A stretch of 64,000 nucleotides of DNA from Kribbella capetownensis (GTDB lineage Bacteria > Actinomycetota > Actinomycetes > Propionibacteriales > Kribbellaceae), in assembly GCF_004331485.1 (NCBI RefSeq), contig NZ_SJKD01000005.1:248001-312000 (forward strand), written 5' to 3'. Under the pieces are notes generated by a model, which was not told the DNA's origin, did not search any database, and was given only the letters and a program-made list of their open reading frames with translations. Below are positions 49,415 through 57,714 of this stretch, piece after piece. Within the stretch, counting starts at the first letter, position 1. Every line of letters begins with the position of its first letter. Position numbers and translations under genes: made by a program.

Positions 49415-49699
49415 TAGATCCTGACCAGGCGCGACACCGAGCGTGAGTTCGGGGACGTCGTCGGCGATGTAGCCGTATCCGGACCGGGAGGTGTGCAGGA
49501 CGGGCGGTGTACGGGCCGACAGGTAGTGCACCTGCGAGACACCGTACACAGAGCGCGCATACGCTCAGCTGGACTACCTGCCGGCCTGATACCTCCTGTC
49601 GAGCGGCACACCTCCACCCCAACACGCCTTCGTCAGGGGGTTGGGGTGGTTGCGCGGATCATGTCGTCATCCTCGGCGACCGGCGAACCGGTCGCGACG
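49415..49699. other. 285-bp gap with a nested palindrome and no recognised gene
   Basis: The gap separates two genes that end toward each other. GTGTACGG (49507-49514) and CCGTACAC (49542-49549) form a perfect 8-bp outer inverted repeat that encloses CAGGT/ACCTG (49520-49524 and 49530-49534). A minus-strand open frame starting 49549 gives an unplaced peptide beginning 'MYGVSQVHYLSARTPPV' that could be a remnant of a gene. Nothing else is recognised. Confidence 0.5.
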
Positions 49700-50080
49700 C
49701 TATTTCGGCCCGGCCACCCCGACGAGGTTGCCCTCCGGATCGGTGAACTGCCCGACCACGAGCTTCCCCGGTACGCCGTCAGGCCCGAACACCCGGCGGC
49801 CACCCAGCTCTTCGGCCCGGTCGAGCGCCGCGCCGACATCGTCCACGCCGACGTAGAACAGTGCCTTCGGCTGGAGACCGGGCCCGCCTCCGACGCCACC
49901 GTTCAGCCCGGGTGCGCCCGTCGTACTGCCGTCCACGAAGCCGTAGTTGCCAGGCTCGGAAACCTGCCCGGACACCGTGTCGCCGACCTCGTACTCCCAG
50001 CCGAACAACTCACCGTAGTACTCCCGGAGCCGGACCGGATCGGTCCCGATGATCTCGAAGTGCACGACCGCATCAGTCAT
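49700..50080 (-). CDS. VOC-family (glyoxalase-like) protein
   Basis: 126 aa from ATG 50080 with AGGAGGA spaced 3 nt upstream. A single VOC-type module pair is visible in 'VHFEIIGTDPVRLREYYGELFGWEYEV', 'ALFYVGVDDVGAALDRAEELGGRRVFGP' and 'GQFTDPEGNLVGVAGP', the last giving the C-terminal metal Glu. Such proteins include glyoxalase, dioxygenase and resistance functions; which one applies here is not visible. It is divergent from the alpha/beta hydrolase, and the 63-bp gap holds both promoters. Confidence 0.88.
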   Translation of the reverse strand: MTDAVVHFEIIGTDPVRLREYYGELFGWEYEVGDTVSGQVSEPGNYGFVDGSTTGAPGLNGGVGGGPGLQPKALFYVGVDDVGAALDRAEELGGRRVFGPDGVPGKLVVGQFTDPEGNLVGVAGPK

Positions 50081-50130
50081 GGGTCCTCCTCGTCGAATCT
50101 GTCGCACTGGGAACGTCGGAAGCCCGCTGC

Positions 50131-50143
50131 TACGTTCGACATC
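50131..50143 (+). promoter_or_regulatory. TACGTT box 7 nt before ATG 50144 (leaderless-type -10)
   Basis: TACGTT at 50131-50136 matches TANNNT and ends 7 nt before the hydrolase start. No Shine-Dalgarno sequence is present. Confidence 0.5.
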
Positions 50144-50920
50144 ATGGAGATCGACGCGGGGGGAATCCGGATCTACTACGAGACGCAGGGGACCGGTGAG
50201 CCGGTGCTCCTGATCCACGGCGGCGCGACGACGGGGGAGAGTTGGAGGGCGCAGACACCGGCGCTCGCCGAGCGTTATCAGGTGTTTTATCCCGACCGCC
50301 GCGGGCACGGCCGGAGCCCGGATGTCGAGGGTCCGGCGACGATGGACGGCTACGCCGAGGACATGGTCGCGTTCATGGCGGCGCTCGGACTCGAGTCGGC
50401 GTACGTGATCGGATGGAGCGACGGCGGCAAGGTCGCCGTACGGATGGCACTGAGCCGGCCGGAGTCGGTCCGGAAACTGGTCATGATCGGCACCGAGCTC
50501 ACCAGAGCCGGTGGAACGCCGGCGAACGACCGGCTGATGACGACACCCGAGGGCCTCGACTCCCTCGCGTCGTTCGCCCGCGAGGAGTACGAGCGGTTGT
50601 CGCCCGACGGACCCGAGCACTTCGACGTCGTCTTCGCCAAGTGGACCCAGATGTGGAGCTCGATCCCCGACATCCAGCCCGCCGACGTCCAGCACCTGCC
50701 GATGCCGGTCCTGCTCATGCAAGGCGACGACGACTGCGTACGGATCGAGCACAACGTCGCCGTCGCGCGGGCGATCCCGGACGCGCAACTCGCCGTCATT
50801 CCCGGCGCCTCCCACGCCGTCCCGCTGGAGAAGCCCGCCCTGGTGAACGGCCTGCTGCTCGACTTCCTCGGCGACACGCCGTCGCCGAAGTACATGCCGA
50901 TGGGCGATCTGGGCGGCTGA
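50144..50920 (+). CDS. Alpha/beta hydrolase
   Basis: 258 aa from ATG 50144. The alpha/beta fold is complete, with 'VLLIHGGATTGESWR' (oxyanion), the nucleophile Ser92 in 'GWSDGG', an acid in 'GDDDCVR' (195-197) and His224 in 'ASHAVP'. The 'GRGHGRS'-like turn is 'YPDRRGHGRSP'. It may hydrolyse esters, lactones or C-C bonds; the substrate is unknown. It is divergent from the VOC gene and ends 34 bp before the conserved element of the sugar island. Confidence 0.92.
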   Translation: MEIDAGGIRIYYETQGTGEPVLLIHGGATTGESWRAQTPALAERYQVFYPDRRGHGRSPDVEGPATMDGYAEDMVAFMAALGLESAYVIGWSDGGKVAVRMALSRPESVRKLVMIGTELTRAGGTPANDRLMTTPEGLDSLASFAREEYERLSPDGPEHFDVVFAKWTQMWSSIPDIQPADVQHLPMPVLLMQGDDDCVRIEHNVAVARAIPDAQLAVIPGASHAVPLEKPALVNGLLLDFLGDTPSPKYMPMGDLGG

Positions 50921-50954
50921 CCGAACCGTTGCAGGAATCGGTAGCTTGTAGGCA

Positions 50955-50984
50955 TTGAATTAGTAACACGCTTGGTTTAACTTA
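50955..50984 (+). promoter_or_regulatory. Shared 30-bp element, left copy (probable promoter/operator of the sugar island)
   Basis: The block begins TTGAATTAGTAACACG and continues to CTTA at 50984, matching the copy at 63232-63261 at 29 of 30 positions. TTGAAT (50955-50960) could be a -35 and TAACTT (50978-50983) a -10 at 17-bp spacing. Over these sits the imperfect palindrome AGTAACAC-GCTTG-GTTTAACT (arms 6/8). It ends 65 bp before the binding-protein ATG. A ROK regulator lies inside the island and is the likely binder. Confidence 0.75.
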
Positions 50985-51049
50985 CTCGGGACCTGGCCGG
51001 TGTGTGGCTCAGAGCACATCGGCGGCATCCGGAAACCCGAGGAGTTCCG

Positions 51050-52432
51050 ATGACGAGAGTGAGCAGGTGGAGCGCCGGCCTGGGCGTGGCGGGGCTGGTG
51101 CTCGCGGTGGCGGGCTGCGCCGACGGTACGACGCCGTCGTCCGGCCCGGCGGCCGGTGCGATCGACGAGAACGCGCCGGTCACCATCACGATCGGGGACC
51201 GTCCGACCCCCGACAAGCCGAACGACATCAAGGCCTTCGAGAAGAAGATCAAGGACTTCACCACCGCCCACCCGAACATCACGGTGAAGTCGACCGAGAC
51301 GAAGTGGGACGCGCAGACCTTCCAGGCGCAGGTCGCCGGCGGTTCGCTCCCGACGGTGATGAACATCAGCTTCACCGAGCCGGCCAACATGATCCCGAAC
51401 AAGCAGCTCCCGGACATCACCGACGAGCTGAAGCTGGTCGACCTGACCAAGGACCTGAACCCGAACGTGCTGAAGATCGTCCAGGACGACAAGGGCCGGA
51501 TCTACGGTGTCCCGATCGACGTCTTCTCGGTCGGTCTGGCCTACAACCGGGCCCTGTTCACGCAGGCCGGCCTGGACCCGGACAAGCCGCCGACGTCATG
51601 GGACGAGGTCCGGCAGTACGCCAAGCAGATCACCGAGAAGACCGGCAAGGCCGGCTACGCCCAGCTGACCAAGGACAACACCGGCGGCTGGATGCTGACC
51701 ACGATGACCTACAGCATGGGCGGCACGGTCGAGAGCCAGGACGGCAAGAAGTCCACCTTCAACGACGCGCCGACCAAGAAGGCGCTGCAGTTGCTCAAGG
51801 ACATGCGCTGGTCCGACAACTCGATGGGCAGCAACTTCCTCTACAACCAGGAGGAGATCCGGCAGGACTTCGCGGCCGGCAAGATCGGCATGGTCCTGCA
51901 GGCGCCGGACGCCTACGACATGGCGGTGAAGAACTTCGGCATGAAGCCGGCCGACTACGGTCACGCCGCGCTCCCGCAGGACGGCGGCCCGCACGGCACG
52001 CTGACCGGCGGCTCGCTGAAGATGATCAACCCGAAGGCGTCCAAGAACGAGATCGTCGCGGCGCTGAAGTGGATCAAGTTCGAGCAGTTCGACAAGTACA
52101 CGACCGAGTCGGTCGCGGTCGCGGACGCCAAGACCACGATCGCCGACAAGGGTTTCGTCGGCCGCCCCGGCATCTCGCCGCTGAGCCAGGAGACCTACGA
52201 CCAGTTCAACAAGTGGCGTGAGCCGTACGTGAACGTCCCGGTGCAGCAGTTCCAGGGCTACATCGACTCGACCAAGTCGCTGAAGCTGCTGCCGGAGCCG
52301 TCGAACAAGGGCCAGGAGGTCTACGCCCTGCTCGACCCGGTCGTCCAGCAGGTGCTGACGAAGAAGGACGCGGACATCGACAAACTGCTGACGGACGCCG
52401 CCTCGAAGATCGACGCGCGTCTGGCCCGGTAA
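51050..52432 (+). CDS. ABC sugar transporter, substrate-binding lipoprotein
   Basis: 460 aa from ATG 51050 with GAGGAG 5-6 nt upstream. The signal 'MTRVSRWSAGLGVAGLVLAVAGC' has a lipobox Cys at about 23. The body fits family 1 solute-binding proteins: 'VTITIGDRPTPDKPNDIKAFEKKI', 'TWDEVRQYAKQI'-like and 'FAAGKIGMVLQAPDAYDMAV'. It would capture an oligosaccharide or a sugar acid outside the membrane for the two permeases that follow. It is the first gene of the island operon and lies 65 bp downstream of the shared element. Confidence 0.92.
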   Translation: MTRVSRWSAGLGVAGLVLAVAGCADGTTPSSGPAAGAIDENAPVTITIGDRPTPDKPNDIKAFEKKIKDFTTAHPNITVKSTETKWDAQTFQAQVAGGSLPTVMNISFTEPANMIPNKQLPDITDELKLVDLTKDLNPNVLKIVQDDKGRIYGVPIDVFSVGLAYNRALFTQAGLDPDKPPTSWDEVRQYAKQITEKTGKAGYAQLTKDNTGGWMLTTMTYSMGGTVESQDGKKSTFNDAPTKKALQLLKDMRWSDNSMGSNFLYNQEEIRQDFAAGKIGMVLQAPDAYDMAVKNFGMKPADYGHAALPQDGGPHGTLTGGSLKMINPKASKNEIVAALKWIKFEQFDKYTTESVAVADAKTTIADKGFVGRPGISPLSQETYDQFNKWREPYVNVPVQQFQGYIDSTKSLKLLPEPSNKGQEVYALLDPVVQQVLTKKDADIDKLLTDAASKIDARLAR

Positions 52433-52434
52433 CC

Positions 52435-53361
52435 ATGTTCCAGCTACGTACGCCGAAGTCCGGCCGGAGCAGTGCCAGGTCATTGGCCACCTGGTACCGC
52501 TCCGGCGGACTGAGCAGCGTCATCTTCGCCGTGCCCCTGGTGCTGACGTTCCTGTACTTCTCCTGGGGCCCGATCGTCCGCGGCCTGGTGCTGAGCTTCC
52601 AGAAGAACAACCTGGTCGCTCCGCCGGAGTGGGTCGGGATGGCCAACTTCAGCTATGTGCTGACCGACCCGCAGCTCCCGCAGGCAGCGCTGAACACGCT
52701 GTACTTCTGCCTGCTGGCGCTGATCTTCGGCTTCCCGGTCCCGTTGTTCCTGGCGGTCTTCATCAGCGAACTGCGCAAGACCGGCTGGCTCTACAACGTG
52801 ATCTCCTACCTGCCGGCTGTGGTTCCGCCGGTGGCGGCGATCCTGTTGTGGAAGTTCTTCTACGACCCCAGCGGCGTGGGCGTCTTCAACTCCATCCTCG
52901 GCTGGTTCGGTCTCGGGCCGTTCGCCTGGCTGAACTCGCAGAGCCTGGCGATGCCGGCGATCGTGCTCGAGGCCACCTGGGCCGGAGCCGGTGCCACGTC
53001 GATCATCTATCTGGCCGCACTGACCGGCGTACGGACCGAACTGTACGAGGCGGCCGAGCTGGACGGGGCCGGGATCTGGAAGCGGGTCTGGCACGTCACG
53101 CTGCCGCAGATCCGCGGCATCATCCTGATCATGATGCTGCTGCAGCTGATCGGCACGTTCCAGGTCTTCACCGAGCCGTTCCTGTTCACCGGCGGCGGCC
53201 CGAACAACGCGACCACCACGATCCTGCTGCTGATCTACCGGTACGCGTTCATCAACGGCGACTTCGGTGCCGCCACCGCGCTCAGCGTGCTGCTGGCCGG
53301 GGTGCTGTGCGTGCTGTCGGTCGTCTACCACCTCCTGACCCGTCGCTGGAGTACCACATGA
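52435..53361 (+). CDS. ABC sugar transporter permease (MalF/UgpA type)
   Basis: 308 aa, starting 2 bp after the binding protein stop. About six membrane segments are visible, from 'LSSVIFAVPLVLTFLYFSWG' to 'ALSVLLAGVLCVLSVVYHLL'. The EAA loop is 'ELYEAAELDGAGIWKRVWHV'. It forms the inner-membrane channel with the next permease. No ATPase is encoded in the island, so it must use a shared subunit such as an MsiK-like protein encoded elsewhere. Confidence 0.93.
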   Translation: MFQLRTPKSGRSSARSLATWYRSGGLSSVIFAVPLVLTFLYFSWGPIVRGLVLSFQKNNLVAPPEWVGMANFSYVLTDPQLPQAALNTLYFCLLALIFGFPVPLFLAVFISELRKTGWLYNVISYLPAVVPPVAAILLWKFFYDPSGVGVFNSILGWFGLGPFAWLNSQSLAMPAIVLEATWAGAGATSIIYLAALTGVRTELYEAAELDGAGIWKRVWHVTLPQIRGIILIMMLLQLIGTFQVFTEPFLFTGGGPNNATTTILLLIYRYAFINGDFGAATALSVLLAGVLCVLSVVYHLLTRRWSTT

Positions 53362-54239
53362 GCCACGAACGCGGCATCATCTCGACCGCGGACCGCAAGC
53401 GGTCGGTGGTCCAGTACGGCCTGCCCGCGATCCAGGTGCTGCTGTTCATCGGCGTCCTGATCGCCGGGGTCGGCCCGCTGCTGTGGCTACTCAAGTCCGG
53501 CCTGTCCACCAGCCAGGACATCCTGCGCGGCCCGATGCAGCTGTGGCCGTCCGGGATCCAGTGGCAGAACATCCCGGACGCCTGGAACCGGGTCCAGATC
53601 GGCTCGTACCTGGGCAACACCGCGATCATCGCGATCGGCTCGATGATCTCCACCCTCTTCGTCTGTACGACGGGCGCCTTCGTGCTCAGCGTGCTCCGGC
53701 CGAAGTGGGGACCGATCATCACCGGCGCGGTGCTGGCCACGCTGTTCCTGCCCGGCGTCATCTCGCTGGTCCCGCTGTACATGACGATCCTCAAGATGCC
53801 CCTGCTGGGCGTGAATCTGCAGAACACCTTCTGGGCGGTCTGGCTGCCGCAGGCCGCCGGCGCGTTCAACATCCTGGTGATGAAGCGGTACTTCGACGCG
53901 ATCCCGCGCGAACTGATCGAGGCGGCGCGGATCGACGGCGCGGGCAACCTGCGGCTGTTCACCTCGCTGGTGCTGCCGTTGTCGAAACCGATCGTCGGGG
54001 TGGTCGCCCTGCTGACCGTGATCGGCTCCTGGAAGGATTACCTGTGGCCGCTGCTCGTGCTGCCGGATCCGCGCCTGCAACCGATCTCGGTGGCGCTGCC
54101 CCGGGTGGCCGAGACCACGGAGATCTCACTGCAGATGAGCGCGCTCTTCCTGGCGGTGCTGATTCCGGTGGTGCTGTTCTTGGTGTTCCAGAAGCAGTTC
54201 CTGAGAGGTGTGGGGATGTCGGGAGGGATCAAGGAGTGA
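53358..54239 (+). CDS. ABC sugar transporter permease (MalG/UgpE type)
   Basis: 293 aa from ATG 53358, which overlaps the previous stop by 4 bp (ATGA); the frame itself is open from 52629. Six membrane segments run from 'AIQVLLFIGVLIAGVGPLLW' to 'ALFLAVLIPVVLFLVF'. The EAA loop is 'ELIEAARIDGAGNLRLFTSL'. With the preceding subunit it completes the carbohydrate channel. Its stop overlaps the SDR start by 4 bp (GTGA). Confidence 0.93.
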   Translation: MSHERGIISTADRKRSVVQYGLPAIQVLLFIGVLIAGVGPLLWLLKSGLSTSQDILRGPMQLWPSGIQWQNIPDAWNRVQIGSYLGNTAIIAIGSMISTLFVCTTGAFVLSVLRPKWGPIITGAVLATLFLPGVISLVPLYMTILKMPLLGVNLQNTFWAVWLPQAAGAFNILVMKRYFDAIPRELIEAARIDGAGNLRLFTSLVLPLSKPIVGVVALLTVIGSWKDYLWPLLVLPDPRLQPISVALPRVAETTEISLQMSALFLAVLIPVVLFLVFQKQFLRGVGMSGGIKE

Positions 54240-55111
54240 ATGCACTCAACGGCCGGCGGGTGGCAGTGACGGGGGCCACCGGTCGCATCGGGCTGGTCAC
54301 GGTCGAGCACCTGACGGCGCTCGGCGCGGTGGTGACCACTCTGTCGAACGGGGAACATCCGGAGCTGAAGGCCGACCGGGTCCTGGTCGGTGACACCCGC
54401 TCCGAGTCCGACGTGGCCCAGGCGCTGGAGGACGCAGACCTGGTCGTGCACCTCGCGGCCCTGGCTCACCCGTCGGCAGGTACGCCGTACGACGTGTACA
54501 GCGTCAACGTCGTGTCGACGTTCAACGTGCTCGCCCAGGCCGGGGCCCGCGGCATCAAGCGGGCCGTGATCGCGAGCAGCATCAACGCGACCGGGCTGCC
54601 GTTCAACCCGCACGACATCAAGCCGGCGTACTTTCCGTGGGACGAGAAGATGGCGACCGACGTCGCCGATCCCTACTCGCTGTCGAAGCAGAACGACGAG
54701 AACACCGCGCGGATGGCGTGGCGGCGGTGGGGGATCGACGTGGTCGCGTTCCGGTTCCCGCACGTGAACTCGGGCGAGCTGCTGCAGCGGCAGGCCGATC
54801 GCGCCCGGGAGGACCCGGCCGGCGGATTCCGGGAGGCCTGGAGCTACCTGGACACCCGCGACGCGGCGTACTCGATCGAGCTGGGGCTGACGGTTCCGCT
54901 GTCCGGTGCGCACACGTTCTTCGTCGCCGCCGGCACAACGAACGCGCCGTACGAGACTGAAGCCTTGCTGGACGCCTTCGCGCCGGACGTGCCGCGACTG
55001 CGGCGGTTCATCGGGCGCGAGGTGCCGATCGACCTGACTGCTGTGCGAACCGTGCTCGGCTTCCAGGCCCAGCACGAACTCGACCTACCGACCCTTCCCT
55101 TGGAGCGTTAG
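54236..55111 (+). CDS. NAD-dependent epimerase/dehydratase-type extended SDR
   Basis: 291 aa from GTG 54236, coupled to the permease by GTGA. The N-terminal NAD motif is 'AVTGATGRIG', the catalytic Tyr/Lys is in 'YSLSK', and 'VIASSINATGLPFNPHD' is the active-site strand. Related sequences act on nucleotide sugars or free uronates. In an operon with a ManD-like dehydratase, oxidation of a uronic acid or reduction of a keto-sugar acid is a reasonable guess. It ends immediately before the dehydratase ATG (TAGATG). Confidence 0.82.
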   Translation: MNALNGRRVAVTGATGRIGLVTVEHLTALGAVVTTLSNGEHPELKADRVLVGDTRSESDVAQALEDADLVVHLAALAHPSAGTPYDVYSVNVVSTFNVLAQAGARGIKRAVIASSINATGLPFNPHDIKPAYFPWDEKMATDVADPYSLSKQNDENTARMAWRRWGIDVVAFRFPHVNSGELLQRQADRAREDPAGGFREAWSYLDTRDAAYSIELGLTVPLSGAHTFFVAAGTTNAPYETEALLDAFAPDVPRLRRFIGREVPIDLTAVRTVLGFQAQHELDLPTLPLER

Positions 55112-56377
55112 ATGGCTCAGCACAGTCCGACGACCTTCGACCAGCCCTGGCCCGTACGCGACGACGTCCGGATCAGTGCGGTCCAGGCGATCGTCACCGC
55201 ACCGCAAGGCATCCCGCTGGTGGTGGTCAAGATCGACACCACCGAACCGGGCCTGTACGGCCTCGGCTGTGCGACGTTCACCCAGCGGTGGAAGGCGGTG
55301 CAGACGTTCATCGACGAACACCTGGCGCGGCTGCTGGTCGGCCGTTACCCGGGTGACATCGGCGACCTGACCCGGCTGGCCGGGTTCAGTGGCTACTGGC
55401 GGGGTGGTCCGGTGACGAACAACGCGATCTCCGGCATCGACCAGGCCCTGTGGGACATCGCCGGGAAGCGCGCTGGGATGCCGGTCTACGAGTTGCTCGG
55501 CGGCAAGGTGCGGGCTGCGGCCGACACGTACATCCACGCCAGCGGCCACACCATCGAGGAGACGCTCGAGCACGCGCACAAGCTCGTCGCTCAGGGCTGG
55601 CGGCACATCCGGCTGCAGATGTCGACGCCGGGCGGCGGCGGGTACGGCGCTCCGCGAGTGCCGACGCTCTACCCGGACGCGCCGTACCACAACGGCTGGT
55701 CGGCGCGAGACTACCTGCGCGCGACGCCGGAGCTGTTCGCCGAGGCGAGGCAGGCGCTGCCGGACAACATCGAACTGCTGCACGATGTTCACTCGCGGCT
55801 GACGCCGAAGGAGGCCGTGCTGCTGGCGAGGTCGCTCGAGCCGTACGGTCTGTTCTTCCTCGAGGACGTGCTGCCGCCCGAGCACTGGGACCGGCTGCCC
55901 GAGGTCCGCGCCGCCTCTCCGGTGCCGCTGGCCGTCGGTGAGCTGACCACGTCGATGGGTGACGCGGTCCGGCTGGTTCGCGACCTCGGCGTCGACTTCA
56001 TCCGCTCGCACGTCTCTGACATCGGCGGTCTGACCCCGGCCCGGAAGCTGGCCGACCTGGCCGAGCTGTGCGGTGTCCGTACGGCGTGGCACGGCCCCGG
56101 CGACACCTCGCCGATCGGCGCCGCCGCGAACGTCGCCCTCGACGTCAGCTCTGTTGCCTTCGGCATCCAAGAGGGTCACCTCTACAACGACGCCACCCAC
56201 GAGGTGTTCCCTGGCACGCTGCGGATCGTGGACGGCTGGCTGCGGCCGAACGAGGCGCCCGGCTGGGGGATCGACATCGATCTCGAGGCCGCCGCACGTT
56301 ATCCCGCGCAACTGTCCGGACACGACGAGTGGGCGGCCGGCGTACGGCGCCCCGACGGTGCGCTGGAAGCACCGTGA
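55112..56377 (+). CDS. Enolase-superfamily dehydratase, ManD-like (D-mannonate/D-gluconate type)
   Basis: 421 aa. The ManD subgroup signature is strong: 'HDVHSRLTPKEA', 'LFFLEDVLPPEHW', 'TAWHGPGDTSPIG' and 'FGIQEG'. Metal ligands and base are Asp225, Glu251, Glu277 and His327. The spacings 26, 26 and 50 equal those of Asp210, Glu236, Glu262 and His312 in Novosphingobium ManD, as I recall that enzyme. Arg167 in 'IRLQ' and Tyr178 in 'GYGAP' are near the positions of Arg147 and Tyr159. It would dehydrate D-mannonate or D-gluconate to 2-keto-3-deoxygluconate. No kinase or aldolase for that product is in the island. Confidence 0.85.
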   Translation: MAQHSPTTFDQPWPVRDDVRISAVQAIVTAPQGIPLVVVKIDTTEPGLYGLGCATFTQRWKAVQTFIDEHLARLLVGRYPGDIGDLTRLAGFSGYWRGGPVTNNAISGIDQALWDIAGKRAGMPVYELLGGKVRAAADTYIHASGHTIEETLEHAHKLVAQGWRHIRLQMSTPGGGGYGAPRVPTLYPDAPYHNGWSARDYLRATPELFAEARQALPDNIELLHDVHSRLTPKEAVLLARSLEPYGLFFLEDVLPPEHWDRLPEVRAASPVPLAVGELTTSMGDAVRLVRDLGVDFIRSHVSDIGGLTPARKLADLAELCGVRTAWHGPGDTSPIGAAANVALDVSSVAFGIQEGHLYNDATHEVFPGTLRIVDGWLRPNEAPGWGIDIDLEAAARYPAQLSGHDEWAAGVRRPDGALEAP

Positions 56378-56433
56378 CAGCTGCTCACGCGCAGTACGAT
56401 CGCGGCTAGTCGGGACAGGCGGGGAGGTGGGCG

Positions 56434-57714
56434 ATGAGCACGGATGACCAATCGGGCGAGAAGGCGGTGCTGACGGAGCTGCGGCGCGCGGGCGCGAACC
56501 AGTACGACCTGGGCTCCTTCAACGAGGCCGTGATCATCGAGACGATCCGGCTGGCCGGCACCATCAGCCGGACCGAGATCTCCCGCCGGACCGGTCTGAC
56601 CCAGCAGTCGGTGTCGCGGATCCTGCGCATCCTGCTGCAGCAGGGTCTGCTGGTCGAGGAGGCGCAGGAGCGCGCCGAACGGCTCGGCAAACCGCGGACG
56701 CCGGTCCGGATGCGGTCCACCGCGGCCCACGCGGTCGGCATCCACATCGATCCCGAGTTGCTGACGGTCGCTGTCGTCGACCTGGACGGCACGATCGTGC
56801 GTCGGGAGACGGTTGATCTCGCCGATGATCTGGACGCCGGCCGGCTGGTCGATCTGACCGCAGCGACCGTGACCGCGGCGCTGAGCATCAGCCAGGTCGA
56901 CCTCGACTCGATGCTCGGCGTCGGCGTCGCTGTACCCGGACCGATCGATGCCGACGGTTCACTGCTCGCGCTGCCGCTGCAGCCGGCCTGGCGCGGGCTG
57001 AAGATCCGCCAGTTGCTGCAGCAGAAGCTCAACCATCCGGTCCTGGTCGAGAAGGACGGTACGGCGGCCGCCATCGGCGAACGCTGGATCGGTCGCTCGG
57101 CCCGGGCCCGCGACTTCGCCTACCTCTATCTCGGCACCGGCGTCGGCAGCGGCCTGATCCTGAACGGCTCGATCTACCGCGGCGGTACTGCGAACGCCGG
57201 GGAGTTCGGCCAGATCGCTGCGCTGCGGATGGGGGAGTGGGACGCGGAGAACGGTCCCCGGATGGTGCCCGAGTGCAACCCGACCGCATCGTTGCCGGTG
57301 ATCGCGGCGGAGTACGGGTACGTCGAGAGCGACCCGAGCGCGACCGATGAGGCCAAACGGTACAAGGCGGTGTGCAAGGCGGCGGCCGACGGCGACGAGG
57401 CGGCCCGGAAGGCGGTCACCCAGGTCGCGCGGGTGGTCGGTCAGGGCGCGGTCGGACTGGTCGACCTGCTCGACATCGACCTGGTCGTGCTGGGCGGGCC
57501 GGCGTTCGGCAAGGAGATCTCGGAGATCTTCCTGGCCGAGATCGGCCGCGCGGTGAACGCGCATCCGGTGGCCCGGGAGACCCGACCGGTCGCGGTCGAG
57601 GAGTCGATGCTGCAGACCGACGCGGCCGCGGTCGGTGCCGCGTCGACGATCTTCCACGACGCGTTCACCCCTCGGGTCAGCGGATCGAGTCAGGCACGTA
57701 GGCTGCCGAAGTGA
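56434..57714 (+). CDS. ROK-family transcriptional regulator
   Basis: 426 aa from ATG 56434 with GGGGAGG upstream. A winged helix (about 28-90, 'GTISRTEISRRTGLTQQSVSRILRILLQQGLL') precedes a ROK domain with 'VGVAVPGPID' and 'YLYLGTGVGSGLILNGSIYRGG'. The ROK catalytic Asp region reads 'VEKDGTAAAIGERW', and the usual CxCGxxGC zinc motif is absent, so it is probably a regulator without kinase activity. It is the best candidate to bind the two 30-bp elements that frame the island. It overlaps the GNAT gene by 4 bp. Confidence 0.9.
   Translation: MSTDDQSGEKAVLTELRRAGANQYDLGSFNEAVIIETIRLAGTISRTEISRRTGLTQQSVSRILRILLQQGLLVEEAQERAERLGKPRTPVRMRSTAAHAVGIHIDPELLTVAVVDLDGTIVRRETVDLADDLDAGRLVDLTAATVTAALSISQVDLDSMLGVGVAVPGPIDADGSLLALPLQPAWRGLKIRQLLQQKLNHPVLVEKDGTAAAIGERWIGRSARARDFAYLYLGTGVGSGLILNGSIYRGGTANAGEFGQIAALRMGEWDAENGPRMVPECNPTASLPVIAAEYGYVESDPSATDEAKRYKAVCKAAADGDEAARKAVTQVARVVGQGAVGLVDLLDIDLVVLGGPAFGKEISEIFLAEIGRAVNAHPVARETRPVAVEESMLQTDAAAVGAASTIFHDAFTPRVSGSSQARRLPK

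Noticed and set aside
48251..49549. Minus-strand open frame opposite DUF4185
   Set aside because: Most of it is antisense to an exported DUF4185 protein; only the first 45 codons lie in the gap, and they were kept as a possible remnant, not as a gene.
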